From the NCBI RefSeq assembly GCF_009670965.2, contig NZ_CP073239.1, forward strand, positions 868,001 through 932,000: 64,000 nt of DNA. The letters are read 5' to 3'. The position numbers and the translations under genes are program-made. A model generated the notes under the pieces. The model searched no databases, was not told the origin of the DNA, and saw nothing but the letters and a program-made list of their open reading frames with translations. Below are positions 1-9,824 of this stretch, in pieces; the first letter of the stretch is position 1; each line of letters opens with the position of its first letter. Origin of the DNA: Riemerella anatipestifer (GTDB lineage: Bacteria; Bacteroidota; Bacteroidia; Flavobacteriales; Weeksellaceae).

Positions 1-119
1 TGAGGAAACTTCTCCAAAATATATCGTGTATCTACAACTCCTATCTTCTGTGCTTTAATACCAAAGCTTAGAAACAACAGACTGAGAACAAAAGCTATTT
101 TTTTAAAAAAACTTATCAT
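1..119 (-). CDS. OmpH/Skp-family periplasmic chaperone, N-terminal part only
   Basis: The reading frame opens with ATG at 119 and runs off the left edge of the window. The 39 visible residues are a signal peptide (basic start, hydrophobic core, ending near FGIKAQ) followed by KIGVVDTRYILEKFP, the usual first strand of OmpH/Skp proteins, which escort unfolded outer-membrane proteins through the periplasm. It sits 15 bases downstream of bamA on the same strand. The order porG-uppS-bamA-ompH is common in Bacteroidota and supports the call. The rest of the protein is outside the window, so length and the coiled-coil arms cannot be checked. Confidence 0.8.
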   Translation of the reverse strand, partial: MISFFKKIAFVLSLLFLSFGIKAQKIGVVDTRYILEKFP

Positions 120-134
120 CTTTTCAATATTGAA

Positions 135-2687
135 TTATAATGGTTGGTTCATTAAGAAGTGGGTATTCCAACCCGAAGGTTGTGTACCTCCTATAGTTTT
201 GTCAAATCCGTAAGCAAAGTCGAATCCAATCAAACCAAAAGCTCCCATAAATACTCTAATACCAACACCTACAGAGCGTTTCAACTGGAATGGATTGTAA
301 GTTGAAAAGTTATTCCAAGTATTACCTCCTTCAGCAAAAGTAAGTGCATAGATTTTAGCTGTTTGGTTCATTGAGATTGGATACCTTAATTCTACCGCAA
401 AACGGTTATATAAAGTACCTCCACCTGTTGGGGTAACATCTTCTGTTAATCCACCTGTCATAGATGCGTTCTGATAACCACGCAATGGTATAAGTTCTCT
501 ACCGTCAAACCTTCCCGCAAAAAGCCCCACACCACCTAAATAAAATCTCTCAAAAGGAGGTGCTCCTAATTGTCTATTGTATCCGTCCATAAAGCCCATT
601 TCTGCAGTAGAACGTAATACTAGTTTACCAACAACCGTATTATAGGTTTCGGCTCTAAGTTTTACTTTGTAAAATTCTAACCAATTGTATTTTGCCGCAG
701 TGGACATAGTACTATAATCTTTATTCGAAAATAAAGAATATGGTGGTGTAAACTTTACAGAAGCTTCTATATTAGACCCTTGCGTAGGGAAATGAGGATC
801 AAATCCTGCTGAGTTCCTACTAAGTGATATATTAAATGCAAAGTTGTTTGCAGAACCATTATTTACTTGCTCTGACCCGAACTGGAATGGGAAGTTATTA
901 AAATTATAGCCCTGATAAGAAATCCCTGTATAAAGAGAGAAATTATAATCTGGCCATAATAGTCTTCTTGTTAAACCTACATTCGCAGAGAATATATTTA
1001 ACCTTTGACTACCTCCTGTGAGATCTGCATATTTTACTATGGAGTTATTTAAACTTATAGATAAAGCAGTTGGACGGCTACCAAACAACCAAGGTTCTGT
1101 AAAAGCAAAACTATAATTTTGGAAGAATTGCCCTGCCTGTGCTTGTAACGATAATACTTGCCCATCTCCTTGAGGAACAGGTTTAAAATCTTTACCTCTC
1201 AAGAAATTTCTAAGAGAAAAGTTATTAAACGTTAGCCCCAAAGTCCCTATAAATGAGTTACCTCCATAACCTGCTTGTAGCTGTACTTGCGAAGAACCTT
1301 TTTCTACCAAATTCCAAGCAACATCTACAGTATTATTTTGTGGATTTGGTTTGATGTCATATTTAATTTGTTGAGGGTCAAAAAACTGCATCCCTGCTAA
1401 ATCAAAGTAAGTTCCTTTAATATCTCTTTTGGAAAATAAATTCCCTGGTCTTGTTTGTAGAGAACGAAGCACTACATGGTCATGTGTAGTCGTATTACCA
1501 CTCCATGTTACCCTATCCCAAGAGGCTTTTTCGCCCTCCTTAATTCTTATTTCTAAGTCTATAGAGTCTCCCTTGATTGCTTTTTCTACAGGCGTTACTT
1601 GGGAGAAAAGATAACCATTGTTAAGGTATAAAGACTTGATATCTGAATCATCTTCTTTACCACCATCTTCACCTACTTTTTTATTAAATCCTACGGCATC
1701 ATAAATATCTCCTTTTTTATACCCTAATACCTTTTGTAAAAACTCTGTACTATAAGCTGTATTTCCAATGAAATTAATGTCTCCGATATAGTATTTTTTA
1801 CCTTCGTTGAGTTTTACATTGATTTCATAATTGTTGTTTTTATTTCTCCAAACCGAATCAGAAACAATTACCGCATCACGATAACCTAAAGAGTTATAAT
1901 AGGTTACTAAGTTTTTCTTATCTTCTTCGTATTTCTCTTTAACAAACTTAGATGATTTTAATATTCCTAATAAAAATCTCTTTTGCTTAGTCTCTTTAAA
2001 TGCTTTTTTTCTAAGTTTTTTAGATGAAATATTCTCGTTTCCTTCAAAAGTAATACGGTCTATTTTTATACGCTTCCCCCTTTGTACCTCTATCGTCCAG
2101 TCCATCATATTAGGGTCTTTAGGGTTTGCAGTATTCTTTACATTCACCTTAGCGTCAGAGAAACCTTTATCTATCTGCTGTTTGGCAATATTGTGTTTTA
2201 CCGAGTTTATTAAGTCATTAGTGATTTTTACCCCAGGTTTTAAATCATTATCTTTTATGATTTTTTCAGCCTTAGATTTACTAACTTTCTTATCTATCCC
2301 TACTACTTTTACTTCTCCTAAATCTTTTAGGTCTTCTAATAAAAACCTAAGTACAATATTTTGTCCATCTACACTTTGTACATAGACTTCTACTTCGGAG
2401 AAATATTTAGAGTTCCAAAGTTTTTTTATAGCCTCACTAATCTTTTGCCCAGGCACTTCTATCTGCTCTCCTTTTCTAAGTCCTGTAAATCTTAAAACCT
2501 GATCTGCACTATATTTTTTGACGCCATCTACCACTATATCTTTCAAAATATAGTTTCCTTGTAAGTCATCTACCTGAGTTGTACTCTCACTTTGTACTCC
2601 TTGTTGAGGATTTGTCTTAGGCACCTCTTGTCCAAATAAATGAGCTGACGCTGCAAATAAAAGAACTGGTAAAAATTTATATCTCAT
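135..2687 (-). CDS. bamA: BamA, outer-membrane protein assembly factor (Omp85 family)
   Basis: An 850-residue outer-membrane insertase that folds beta-barrel proteins into the membrane. A signal peptide (about residues 1-20, ending HLFGQ) is followed by a series of POTRA domains from about residue 45 to 450 (for example ILKDIVVDGVKKYSADQV) and a C-terminal 16-strand barrel. The barrel contains the conserved loop-6 motif LRGYQ near residue 735, in the position of the VRGF motif of Omp85 proteins. The protein ends in NQPL rather than an aromatic residue. It lies between uppS (33 bases upstream) and the ompH fragment in one operon, so envelope-lipid carrier synthesis and barrel assembly are co-expressed. 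Confidence 0.95.
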   Translation of the reverse strand: MRYKFLPVLLFAASAHLFGQEVPKTNPQQGVQSESTTQVDDLQGNYILKDIVVDGVKKYSADQVLRFTGLRKGEQIEVPGQKISEAIKKLWNSKYFSEVEVYVQSVDGQNIVLRFLLEDLKDLGEVKVVGIDKKVSKSKAEKIIKDNDLKPGVKITNDLINSVKHNIAKQQIDKGFSDAKVNVKNTANPKDPNMMDWTIEVQRGKRIKIDRITFEGNENISSKKLRKKAFKETKQKRFLLGILKSSKFVKEKYEEDKKNLVTYYNSLGYRDAVIVSDSVWRNKNNNYEINVKLNEGKKYYIGDINFIGNTAYSTEFLQKVLGYKKGDIYDAVGFNKKVGEDGGKEDDSDIKSLYLNNGYLFSQVTPVEKAIKGDSIDLEIRIKEGEKASWDRVTWSGNTTTHDHVVLRSLQTRPGNLFSKRDIKGTYFDLAGMQFFDPQQIKYDIKPNPQNNTVDVAWNLVEKGSSQVQLQAGYGGNSFIGTLGLTFNNFSLRNFLRGKDFKPVPQGDGQVLSLQAQAGQFFQNYSFAFTEPWLFGSRPTALSISLNNSIVKYADLTGGSQRLNIFSANVGLTRRLLWPDYNFSLYTGISYQGYNFNNFPFQFGSEQVNNGSANNFAFNISLSRNSAGFDPHFPTQGSNIEASVKFTPPYSLFSNKDYSTMSTAAKYNWLEFYKVKLRAETYNTVVGKLVLRSTAEMGFMDGYNRQLGAPPFERFYLGGVGLFAGRFDGRELIPLRGYQNASMTGGLTEDVTPTGGGTLYNRFAVELRYPISMNQTAKIYALTFAEGGNTWNNFSTYNPFQLKRSVGVGIRVFMGAFGLIGFDFAYGFDKTIGGTQPSGWNTHFLMNQPL

Positions 2688-2720
2688 TATATAAAATCTA
2701 TTCTTTTTTCAATTAAAATA

Positions 2721-3467
2721 TTAAGGAGCTACCTGCTCACTAGTTTTGCCGTATCGTCTCTCCTTGTTTTGGTAATCTACGATACATTGGAAGAAGTCGT
2801 CTTTAGAGAAATCTGGCCATAGAATATCTAAAAACTGTAGTTCTGCATAAGCTATTTGCCATAAAAGGAAATTGCTTATCCTCACTTCTCCACTCGTTCT
2901 AATCAATAAATCTACATCTGGAATGTCTTTAGTAAACAAGTTCTGACTTATAGTTTCTTCTGAGATAGCCTCTACCGATAACTCTCCATTTTTAACTTCA
3001 GTAGCAATTTTTTTCACCGCCGTTAAAATCTCATGTCTAGAACCGTAGCTCAGAGCCAAAACTAAATTTCCGTTAGTATTATTCTTGGTTAAATCTACTA
3101 CATTTAGCAACTGATCTTTAACCAAAGAAGGCAATCTTTCCACATCGCCTATAACATGCATTCTCAACCCTTTATTGAATATATCTTCCGCCTCTGCTAA
3201 TAAAGTTTCTGATAACAAATTCATAAGCGTATCTACCTCATCGGAAGGTCGACCCCAATTTTCCGTAGAAAAGGTGTATAATGTAAGGTAAGGTACACCT
3301 ATCTCATTACAGGCATTGATAGCATTTCTCACCGCTTCAATAGCACTCTTATGCCCAAAGGTTCTTTCTTGTCCCTTAGATTTTGCCCATCTCCCATTGC
3401 CATCCATTATAATGGCGATGTGTTGAGGCAGTTGATTTTTATCAATTTTATTCTTTATTTCTGACAT
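2721..3467 (-). CDS. uppS: Undecaprenyl diphosphate synthase (isoprenyl transferase)
   Basis: A cis-prenyltransferase that condenses isopentenyl diphosphate onto farnesyl diphosphate to make the C55 lipid carrier of peptidoglycan and surface polysaccharides. With the start chosen at 3467 the protein has 248 residues. The signature HIAIIMDGNGRWAK carries the catalytic Asp22, and RTSGEVRISNFLLWQ is the C-terminal substrate-binding motif. The frame stays open to 3500, but that would overlap the preceding gene by about 30 bases and add a non-family leader. ATG 3467 lies 4 bases after the porG stop and fits translational coupling. Confidence 0.95.
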   Translation of the reverse strand: MSEIKNKIDKNQLPQHIAIIMDGNGRWAKSKGQERTFGHKSAIEAVRNAINACNEIGVPYLTLYTFSTENWGRPSDEVDTLMNLLSETLLAEAEDIFNKGLRMHVIGDVERLPSLVKDQLLNVVDLTKNNTNGNLVLALSYGSRHEILTAVKKIATEVKNGELSVEAISEETISQNLFTKDIPDVDLLIRTSGEVRISNFLLWQIAYAELQFLDILWPDFSKDDFFQCIVDYQNKERRYGKTSEQVAP

Positions 3468-3471
3468 TTTC

Positions 3472-4350
3472 TTAATCACAATAACATGGTGGACGTCCAA
3501 AAGAGTAGGATATACCTACAGTAACTGTATTTACCCAATCGTTAGAATTTAAATTCCCTACTCTTTTCGATTCCACATAAGGTTTTATAATTGCATTTAT
3601 TTCTTCTTCTGAAAGCACTGTATTTCCTCCTCTTATCGCTTTTACTGCTTCTTTATCGTAAAGAACTCTTACTTGGCTTTCTTTCATATTGCTGTAATCA
3701 ATATTATCCGTAAAGGTAGGACGGAAAGTTACCTCTCCAAACAAAGCCCAATTATAGTTAAACTTATACTTTAATCCTATCCCAAAAGGAATAGACATTG
3801 TCAATTTATTAGCTACAGCCCGTTGCCCTTCAGGATAATCTTCGATTGCAGGAGGCATAAAAGTTCCTGTAGCATCTACTAGCTGATAATCAGAAAAATC
3901 TAATGTAGTATTAACACTTGAATAAAGCATAGCTCCTATACCACCGAAGATGTAAGGACTGAGCATAGGTGATTTCTGCTCGTTATTAACTGGTAAAAAC
4001 TGATACTCAAAAACGGATTCTAAGGATAGTACTGTGTTATTACCTGAATTATTTCTAATTCTACGATATTCCTCTTTCGCTAAATGGTCTTGAAACTTAA
4101 CATTTGAATAAGATAAATTAAATCTAAGCCCTTGATAAGGATTAAAATTCATCTTATAAAAACCTCCTAAATTAACTGGAGGCCCATAAATATCACTAAA
4201 AGTTGAAAAATCTGAAAGTAAATAATTAGTCTTACCAATATCCCCCACAAGGTTACTCACCCCCGCATAAATACCAATCTCATGCTTTTGAGCAAAAGAT
4301 AGGGTAGACGTTGTAAAAGTACATAACAGACCGAAAATTATTTTCTTCAT
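3472..4350 (-). CDS. porG: PorG-like DUF6089 outer-membrane beta-barrel protein
   Basis: A 292-residue secreted protein with a signal peptide (ending STLSFAQ) and a repeated beta-strand pattern of a small outer-membrane barrel (ISYSFG near the C-terminus). The C-terminal GRPPCYCD is typical of the DUF6089 family. In Porphyromonas gingivalis the DUF6089 gene next to uppS and Omp85 is porG, a component of the type IX secretion system. The same gene order here supports the call, while function in this organism is inferred. It is the first gene of the operon and has a recognisable promoter at 4380-4409. Confidence 0.75.
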   Translation of the reverse strand: MKKIIFGLLCTFTTSTLSFAQKHEIGIYAGVSNLVGDIGKTNYLLSDFSTFSDIYGPPVNLGGFYKMNFNPYQGLRFNLSYSNVKFQDHLAKEEYRRIRNNSGNNTVLSLESVFEYQFLPVNNEQKSPMLSPYIFGGIGAMLYSSVNTTLDFSDYQLVDATGTFMPPAIEDYPEGQRAVANKLTMSIPFGIGLKYKFNYNWALFGEVTFRPTFTDNIDYSNMKESQVRVLYDKEAVKAIRGGNTVLSEEEINAIIKPYVESKRVGNLNSNDWVNTVTVGISYSFGRPPCYCD

Positions 4351-4379
4351 AATTTATTGTTTTTGAGTAAAACAATGTG

Positions 4380-4409
4380 CAAATATAAACCTTTTTAAAG
4401 TTAAGCCAA
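4380..4409 (-). promoter_or_regulatory. Bacteroidota-type promoter of the porG-uppS-bamA operon
   Basis: On the minus strand TATATTTG (4380-4387) fits the TAnnTTTG -7 element, and TTG (4407-4409) lies 19 bases upstream as the -33 element. Predicted transcription start is near 4374, giving a leader of about 24 bases. Confidence 0.55.
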
Positions 4410-4431
4410 TCTTAAAGAAGCGTTAAAAAAA

Positions 4432-5736
4432 CTATTGGGTATTGTAAATAATTTCTAGTTTTGGATTATTAACTCTCACTTTAAGCCATTCGTTAATTTT
4501 GGTCTTCTCCGCTTCTCTAATAGGAGCTTCTGCACTTATAAGCATCACATTCTTTTTAATTATAGACGAATCCGTAACCTCATCCATAATGCTGAACGCA
4601 AACTTCTTTATATTATTATTTTGAACCTTAAGCTCTTTAAATATTTGCTCGGTTTCTTTTTTATGAGCGTTGATACTATCACTCCTCATTACTAAAAACT
4701 TTTTGAGCTGTTGCTCCGAATCATTAGCAGGAACAATATTATTCTGCCCATTAGCCGATGGCACAAAATTAAACCCTTGTTTTATAACTAATTTCACACC
4801 CTCCAAGTCGTAATTATTAGCCTTCTTTTTGAGTGCTTTCATACTCTCTTCACTTAGCTTTTCTCCACCGTAAGTTAGTTCTATTTCGCCATTCTCATAA
4901 CTAATTTTCTTACTTAAAAGAAAATTGTTTTGAAATACAGCCTCACCGCTAATAAAGCGAGAGGCATTTCGTTCAAACTTGTTTTTATTTACCATCACAT
5001 AACCAAAGTAAGTGCTTGGTATCAAAGTAAGAACGACTAAAAACCACATGATTTTCCTAGAGCGTTTCTCTATCCTCTCATCTTTGAAATGATAACGAGG
5101 AAAATCCACTACCTTAAGCACAATAAAGGTTGCTAAAGCGATATAAACCGTATTGATGAGATATAAATATAAAGCTCCAAAAAAATACGAAAACTGCAAT
5201 GTTGCCAGCCCATATCCTGCCGTACACAAAGGAGGCATAAGTGCCGTAGCAATGGCTACTCCTGGTATTACATTACCTTTGAGTTTGCTATAAGTAGCCA
5301 CAATACCTGCTAAACCTCCGAAAAAGGCTATAAGTACATCGTAAATATTAGGAGAAGTTCTCGCCAATATTTCCGAATAGGCATCACTAATAGGAGAAAC
5401 TAGAAAATAAATCGTGGAAGTTACCAAGCCAACACCAGAAGCGAAAGCATAGTTTTTAATTGCTGTTTTCAGCATCCAAGGGTCGTTAATCCCAACGGAA
5501 AAACCAATCCCCATAATAGGACCCATAAGTGGTGATATAAGCATCGCTCCTATAATCACCGCAGTAGAGTTCATATTAAGCCCCAAACAAACTATAAATA
5601 TGGCAAAAATTAAAATCCACAGATTAGTCCCTTTAAAAGGAATATTTGTAGCTATGTTTTCTTTAACATTATTAAATGTCTCTTGCTGAGAAAGAAGGCT
5701 GAAAACTTCTTTTAGTTTAGTTAGTTTTTCTAACAT
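4432..5736 (-). CDS. DUF389 family membrane protein
   Basis: A 434-residue inner-membrane protein. The N-terminal half has about six hydrophobic segments with glycine-rich helices characteristic of DUF389 (MNSTAVIIGAMLISPLMGPI). The C-terminal 200 residues are soluble and charged, which is longer than in minimal family members. Function of the family is unknown; it is usually described as a putative transporter-like membrane protein. Its ATG overlaps the psd stop codon by one base (TAATG), so the two genes are translationally coupled. Confidence 0.8.
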   Translation of the reverse strand: MLEKLTKLKEVFSLLSQQETFNNVKENIATNIPFKGTNLWILIFAIFIVCLGLNMNSTAVIIGAMLISPLMGPIMGIGFSVGINDPWMLKTAIKNYAFASGVGLVTSTIYFLVSPISDAYSEILARTSPNIYDVLIAFFGGLAGIVATYSKLKGNVIPGVAIATALMPPLCTAGYGLATLQFSYFFGALYLYLINTVYIALATFIVLKVVDFPRYHFKDERIEKRSRKIMWFLVVLTLIPSTYFGYVMVNKNKFERNASRFISGEAVFQNNFLLSKKISYENGEIELTYGGEKLSEESMKALKKKANNYDLEGVKLVIKQGFNFVPSANGQNNIVPANDSEQQLKKFLVMRSDSINAHKKETEQIFKELKVQNNNIKKFAFSIMDEVTDSSIIKKNVMLISAEAPIREAEKTKINEWLKVRVNNPKLEIIYNTQ

Positions 5737-6389
5737 TAGCTTTTTAGTTTGGCAATAACATCTAAACCTCCCTTGGTTTTATCTCCTATTTTGCAAAGTA
5801 TCTCCGTATCTAGTGGTAAAAATACATCCATACGAGAACCAAATTTAATAAATCCAAACTCGTGCCCTGCTTTGGCTGCATCTCCTTCGTTACAGTAGAA
5901 TACAATCCTCCTTGCAACATAACCCGCAATCTGACGGAACACAACATTAGACCCTAAAAGAGTTTTAACAGCAACCGTAGTTCTCTCGTTTTCGGTAGAA
6001 GATTTCTCGTGCCACGCTACCAAATATTTACCTGGGTGGTATTTTTTGTAAACCACCTCTCCGCTTACGGGATAACGACAAATATGTACATTAAGTGGCG
6101 ACATAAATATAGAGACCTGAATGCACTTCCCTTTTAAGAATTCATTTTCTTCTACTTCTTTTATCATTACTACTTTACCGTCCACAGGTGCTATTACATT
6201 TTCTCTGTGTTCTAAAATAGTTCTACTAGGCACTCTAAAAAACCATAAAACCAATCCTAAAATAACCAAAAGAGGAAGTATAATAACCAGAGCCCAACCC
6301 TTTAAAAAATAAATAGACAAGCCGCTTACTATAGCCACCACGCTTCCCACCACAAGTAATGTTCCTTTAGATTCTTTGTGTAATTTCAT
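5736..6389 (-). CDS. psd: Phosphatidylserine decarboxylase
   Basis: A 217-residue short-type (PSD-A) enzyme that converts phosphatidylserine to phosphatidylethanolamine at the inner membrane. Two hydrophobic segments (about 10-50) anchor it. The self-cleavage site FGSR is at residues 183-186, where cleavage between Gly184 and Ser185 would generate the pyruvoyl prosthetic group of the alpha chain. It lies 16 bases after cdsA, placing CDP-diacylglycerol synthesis and phosphatidylethanolamine production in one transcription unit. Confidence 0.93.
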   Translation of the reverse strand: MKLHKESKGTLLVVGSVVAIVSGLSIYFLKGWALVIILPLLVILGLVLWFFRVPSRTILEHRENVIAPVDGKVVMIKEVEENEFLKGKCIQVSIFMSPLNVHICRYPVSGEVVYKKYHPGKYLVAWHEKSSTENERTTVAVKTLLGSNVVFRQIAGYVARRIVFYCNEGDAAKAGHEFGFIKFGSRMDVFLPLDTEILCKIGDKTKGGLDVIAKLKS

Positions 6390-6405
6390 TATTATCAGTT
6401 TATTA

Positions 6406-7284
6406 TTAAAATAACTTTTCTATCGCAAAATATAAATATAATACTGGTGCACATACCATAAAGCTGTCCAGCCTATCTAAAATTCCTCCATGCCCCGGAA
6501 TGATATTCCCACTATCTTTAACTCCGAAAGTTCGTTTTAATTGACTTTCCAACAAATCTCCCATAGGTGCAAATACAGAGACTAACACTCCCACCAATAT
6601 CCAATTACCTCTAAGTTCCGTATAATTTTGCTCTATAAAAAAACCTAACAACATTGTGGATAATACTCCGCCAATAAAGCCTTCCCAAGTCTTCTTAGGA
6701 CTTATCTTAGGAGCCATTTTATGTCTACCCAATAATCTTCCAAAAACATAAGCAAAGGAATCACTGCTCCAAATAAGAACAAACATCCAAAATACTTCCA
6801 TAGAAAAGGATTCTGGTAAACCTTTAATAAAGGTAGGTAAACCCAATGCAAAAGAAAACGGTATCACGGTATAAATAACAGCAAAGATGAGTTTGCCATT
6901 TTCATAGTAAAGTTCTTTAGGATAACGGAACAATGTTACCGCCGCAATAGGCAGTAATGATAATCCTAGTATTTCCGATAGTGTAATATTAGCATAAAAA
7001 CTATTATAGAAGTATTTCATACTAAAGCGATAATACACAAGAAGAACGGCTGGGAAAACCAACCATTTCCAAAAAGTATTATCAAACTTCATCATTCTCA
7101 CACATTCCCACACGCCTACAAATAATAGAAATGTGATTAGTCCAAAATAGAGTTGCTCCGCGCCTACCACATATTTACCTAATAAATTATTGATAGTAAT
7201 AGCTCCATAAGGCGTTGTACAAGCAATTATCACAAGTGCATAAACACCACCAAATATTATACGGAGTAATAAATTTTTATCCAA
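6406..7284 (-). CDS. cdsA: Phosphatidate cytidylyltransferase (CDP-diglyceride synthase)
   Basis: A 292-residue integral membrane enzyme making CDP-diacylglycerol from phosphatidate and CTP. About eight hydrophobic segments are visible. The family signature spans residues 247-273 (SQLKRTFGVKDSGNIIPGHG followed by GILDRLD) and includes the metal-binding acidic residues; PKKTWEGF precedes it. It is 21 bases downstream of the LUD-domain gene and is followed by psd. Confidence 0.95.
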   Translation of the reverse strand: MDKNLLLRIIFGGVYALVIIACTTPYGAITINNLLGKYVVGAEQLYFGLITFLLFVGVWECVRMMKFDNTFWKWLVFPAVLLVYYRFSMKYFYNSFYANITLSEILGLSLLPIAAVTLFRYPKELYYENGKLIFAVIYTVIPFSFALGLPTFIKGLPESFSMEVFWMFVLIWSSDSFAYVFGRLLGRHKMAPKISPKKTWEGFIGGVLSTMLLGFFIEQNYTELRGNWILVGVLVSVFAPMGDLLESQLKRTFGVKDSGNIIPGHGGILDRLDSFMVCAPVLYLYFAIEKLF

Positions 7285-7305
7285 AACAGAATTGATTTAG
7301 TTAAT

Positions 7306-7890
7306 TTAATCTTCCAGCAAAAGAAGAAAAAGTTTAGTATTCTTTTTTTGAGGGTCATCTAAGTGTGATTGTCCTCCACTTATTGAAGTTAGATTTTTAA
7401 GAGTACTCTTTCTTCTCTTTACTTTCATCATTGCTTCGTTAAGATTGGTTACTATCTGAGAAACAGTTGCCATAATAACAATTTTCTCTGGAAGTCTAGA
7501 AGAATTATAGTGTAAGATATTATTGTGAGAAAGCATTATTTTACCATCATAAGCGATAAGATATTCACAAGTGATAAAAGCGGCATCGTTAAAAAGCTCT
7601 AAACTTTCCGTAGAAGATACCCCTATCACATTTAAGAAATCTCTAAGGTTTTCATCGCAACAGAAAATAGAGGACATACCCTCCAACTTTACAATTTGAT
7701 TGAGTGTTTTAAGAGCTTCCGCCTCGTCTGCACAATAATTGAAAATTCCTCCAGAATGTGTAAACAACTGGGCAAATTTATAATCTAAATCTGCAGAACT
7801 AAGCTTATCACCTAATTTTATAACATCAGGCTTTGCTGTTTCTTCTTCCGTATTAAAAATTTTACCGACAATGTTCTTAAACCAACTCAA
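7306..7890 (-). CDS. LUD-domain (LutC-like) protein
   Basis: A 194-residue soluble protein with the LUD fold seen in LutC/YkgG lactate-utilisation proteins: an N-terminal helical part, then SIFCCDENLRDFLNVIG and GKIMLSHNNILHYNSSRLP. No lutA or lutB partner lies nearby. In flavobacteria a stand-alone LUD gene next to cdsA is common. Exact biochemical role is unknown, and the operon position suggests an envelope or housekeeping link rather than lactate oxidation. The Lys/Arg-rich C-terminal stretch (KVKRRKSTLKN) is notable. Confidence 0.7.
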   Translation of the reverse strand: MSWFKNIVGKIFNTEEETAKPDVIKLGDKLSSADLDYKFAQLFTHSGGIFNYCADEAEALKTLNQIVKLEGMSSIFCCDENLRDFLNVIGVSSTESLELFNDAAFITCEYLIAYDGKIMLSHNNILHYNSSRLPEKIVIMATVSQIVTNLNEAMMKVKRRKSTLKNLTSISGGQSHLDDPQKKNTKLFLLLLED

Positions 7891-7995
7891 ATCAACAGAG
7901 GCTTTTTTAATTTAATTAACAAAAATAGTAAATATTTATTATATATAGCATTAAAAATTAAATTCTCAATCTTTAATGAAACTATACTAAAAGCC

Positions 7996-9657
7996 TTAAT
8001 TCAATATTTTTTCTAAAATCCTCAATGTGATAAGGTAGGTAGGCTTAACACCTGTAAGCCCCAATCCTCCCGAAGAAAGGGTACTACCAGTTTCTAAAGG
8101 GTTATCCGAAGCATAGTAAGCATAACATACAAACAAATCTGGACTGATATGATTTCTTATTTTAGAAGCCACCTGTATAGCTTTTTGATAATGAGCTCCT
8201 TCCATCTCAAGACCTATGGCTTTCCAAGAGGTAGTCATAAAGAATGAAAGAATATCCTTATTTTGCAGCGAAGTCCCTAATACCGTAATCATAGACCCTT
8301 GAAATGCCTTTAGTTCATCATCTTGAAAATCGGAGAGGCTTAATGCGTTTTCAAAAGGGTAATTATCTGCTGTTCCTTCAAAAATATGAGAGGTAGGTAT
8401 CATAATATCCCCTTTTTTGCCTTCCAAAATCCCTGCTTTACCCATAATAGAAATGGAACGAACTGGCATAAAACACATTTCGTCTCCTACTTTAAAAGGT
8501 TTTAAAAGTTCGTCCATAACTTCAAAGGCTTGTTCGCCAAAGGCATAATCAAACACCAAAATCACATCTTCTTTACCGATAGCTTTTCCTTGAAAAGGCG
8601 TATTCTCCGAAGAAAATTTCTTTAAATCTATAATTTGAACATCTATATTACTTCCACTTTGGTCGTCTATATAGATAAGCCCTTTTGATAAGGCATAGTC
8701 CGAAACTTTTTTTCTTAGATTGGCATCGTTGCTAATGCTTTCGTATAGAGAATAATCTACACTACCTTTATTCTTGATATTAAGAGCATCATTGGCGTAA
8801 AGCATATTTTTAACACTGTGCATATTGGCACTGATGATATGCAAAGGTCTTTTGTGTAAGTTGTTATTTACCAAAACTTCCTTAACCTTGTTCGCCCATT
8901 TTTCGCCAAAGAAATGATGCCCCACACGCTCCTGAAGTATCGCACTAAAGAAGATTTCTCTCGCTCGTTCTTGTCGCCAATCTGCTAAACTTACCTCACC
9001 CATGTTATAGATGATTTTGAATAATCGGTCTGGATTTTTCTCATCACCAAACTTTTCGTAGGCATCTAAAGTTTCCTCAAAGGTTCTTCCCAAAAAGGCA
9101 GAAAGCTGTATCAAAGCGACTTCTTTTTCTTTTCGTGTAAATTTCTTTTCGCCTTTGGCTACCTCTTCTATTGCCTTCCAAATACGGCGAGGTGTACCTC
9201 CTTTTTCTAAATCAAAGCCGATGTTTCTTATTTTATCTGCCTCTATGTAGAAGAAAGTTAAGTGGGTGAGTATATCGTAAATTTCCGACCTTCCTAGAAG
9301 TACCTCAATATTCATTTGATGAGCATCTATCCTATAGCAGTTTCGCCTTCTCTTTTTAGGAACGATAGGCTGAAAACTTGCTTTGTGAAAGCCCTCATCT
9401 GAAGTTAAATGTATAAAAGCACATTCTTCTATACCTTCTGGTAAACGGTCTAGCACATAGAGTAACCCATCTAGCTCCACCTTTTTAGGCGAAGACATAG
9501 AACCGTAAATTTCGGGCTGTATAACCATCAACAAATCTCTAAGGCTTTCTCCTGACACGCCTCCTGGCTTGAAAAAACCTCTGTAAAATAAGTGTCTCAT
9601 ACTCACAAACAACCTCTCAATAGCCTCCGTTGTTTCTCTTGCTCTAGACTTTACCAT
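7996..9657 (-). CDS. DUF6909 family protein with phosphorylase-like C-terminus
   Basis: A 553-residue cytoplasmic protein, unique in the window. The C-terminal third resembles the nucleoside phosphorylase fold: EMEGA at about residues 484-488 is the motif that binds nucleoside ribose in purine and uridine phosphorylases, and GKEDVILVFDYAFGEQAFEV precedes it. The N-terminal part (VKSRARETTEAIERLF, RRNCYRIDAHQMNIEVLLGR) is family-specific. It appears to match the uncharacterised DUF6909 family of flavobacteria. Nucleoside or nucleotide hydrolysis is an inference from the fold only. It stands alone, 105 bases from the next gene. Confidence 0.6.
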   Translation of the reverse strand: MVKSRARETTEAIERLFVSMRHLFYRGFFKPGGVSGESLRDLLMVIQPEIYGSMSSPKKVELDGLLYVLDRLPEGIEECAFIHLTSDEGFHKASFQPIVPKKRRRNCYRIDAHQMNIEVLLGRSEIYDILTHLTFFYIEADKIRNIGFDLEKGGTPRRIWKAIEEVAKGEKKFTRKEKEVALIQLSAFLGRTFEETLDAYEKFGDEKNPDRLFKIIYNMGEVSLADWRQERAREIFFSAILQERVGHHFFGEKWANKVKEVLVNNNLHKRPLHIISANMHSVKNMLYANDALNIKNKGSVDYSLYESISNDANLRKKVSDYALSKGLIYIDDQSGSNIDVQIIDLKKFSSENTPFQGKAIGKEDVILVFDYAFGEQAFEVMDELLKPFKVGDEMCFMPVRSISIMGKAGILEGKKGDIMIPTSHIFEGTADNYPFENALSLSDFQDDELKAFQGSMITVLGTSLQNKDILSFFMTTSWKAIGLEMEGAHYQKAIQVASKIRNHISPDLFVCYAYYASDNPLETGSTLSSGGLGLTGVKPTYLITLRILEKILN

Positions 9658-9796
9658 AGTGTTAAAAAAAGAATAAATTAAACTGCAAACTTACATAATT
9701 TTCCAAATTTATAAGTCTTTAGCTTAATTATCCACAGTAATATTGGTCTCTGTATGCCTTTTTTGATTTTCTTTTTAGCAGTCTATTTTAAAACCT

Positions 9797-9804
9797 TATT
9801 TTTG
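9797..9804 (+). promoter_or_regulatory. -7 element upstream of rlmD
   Basis: TATTTTTG matches the TAnnTTTG consensus 20 bases before the rlmD ATG. No clear -33 TTG at the normal spacing. A single perfect DnaA box (TTATCCACA, 9728-9736) lies further upstream. Confidence 0.4.
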
Positions 9805-9824
9805 CATCAATTAGTTTTATAATT

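Noticed and set aside
3468..3500. Longer UppS N-terminus from 3500
   Set aside because: It would overlap porG and adds residues not found in the family; ATG 3467 is better.
9728..9736. DnaA box upstream of rlmD as a second origin
   Set aside because: A single perfect box without neighbours; expected occasionally by chance in AT-rich intergenic DNA.
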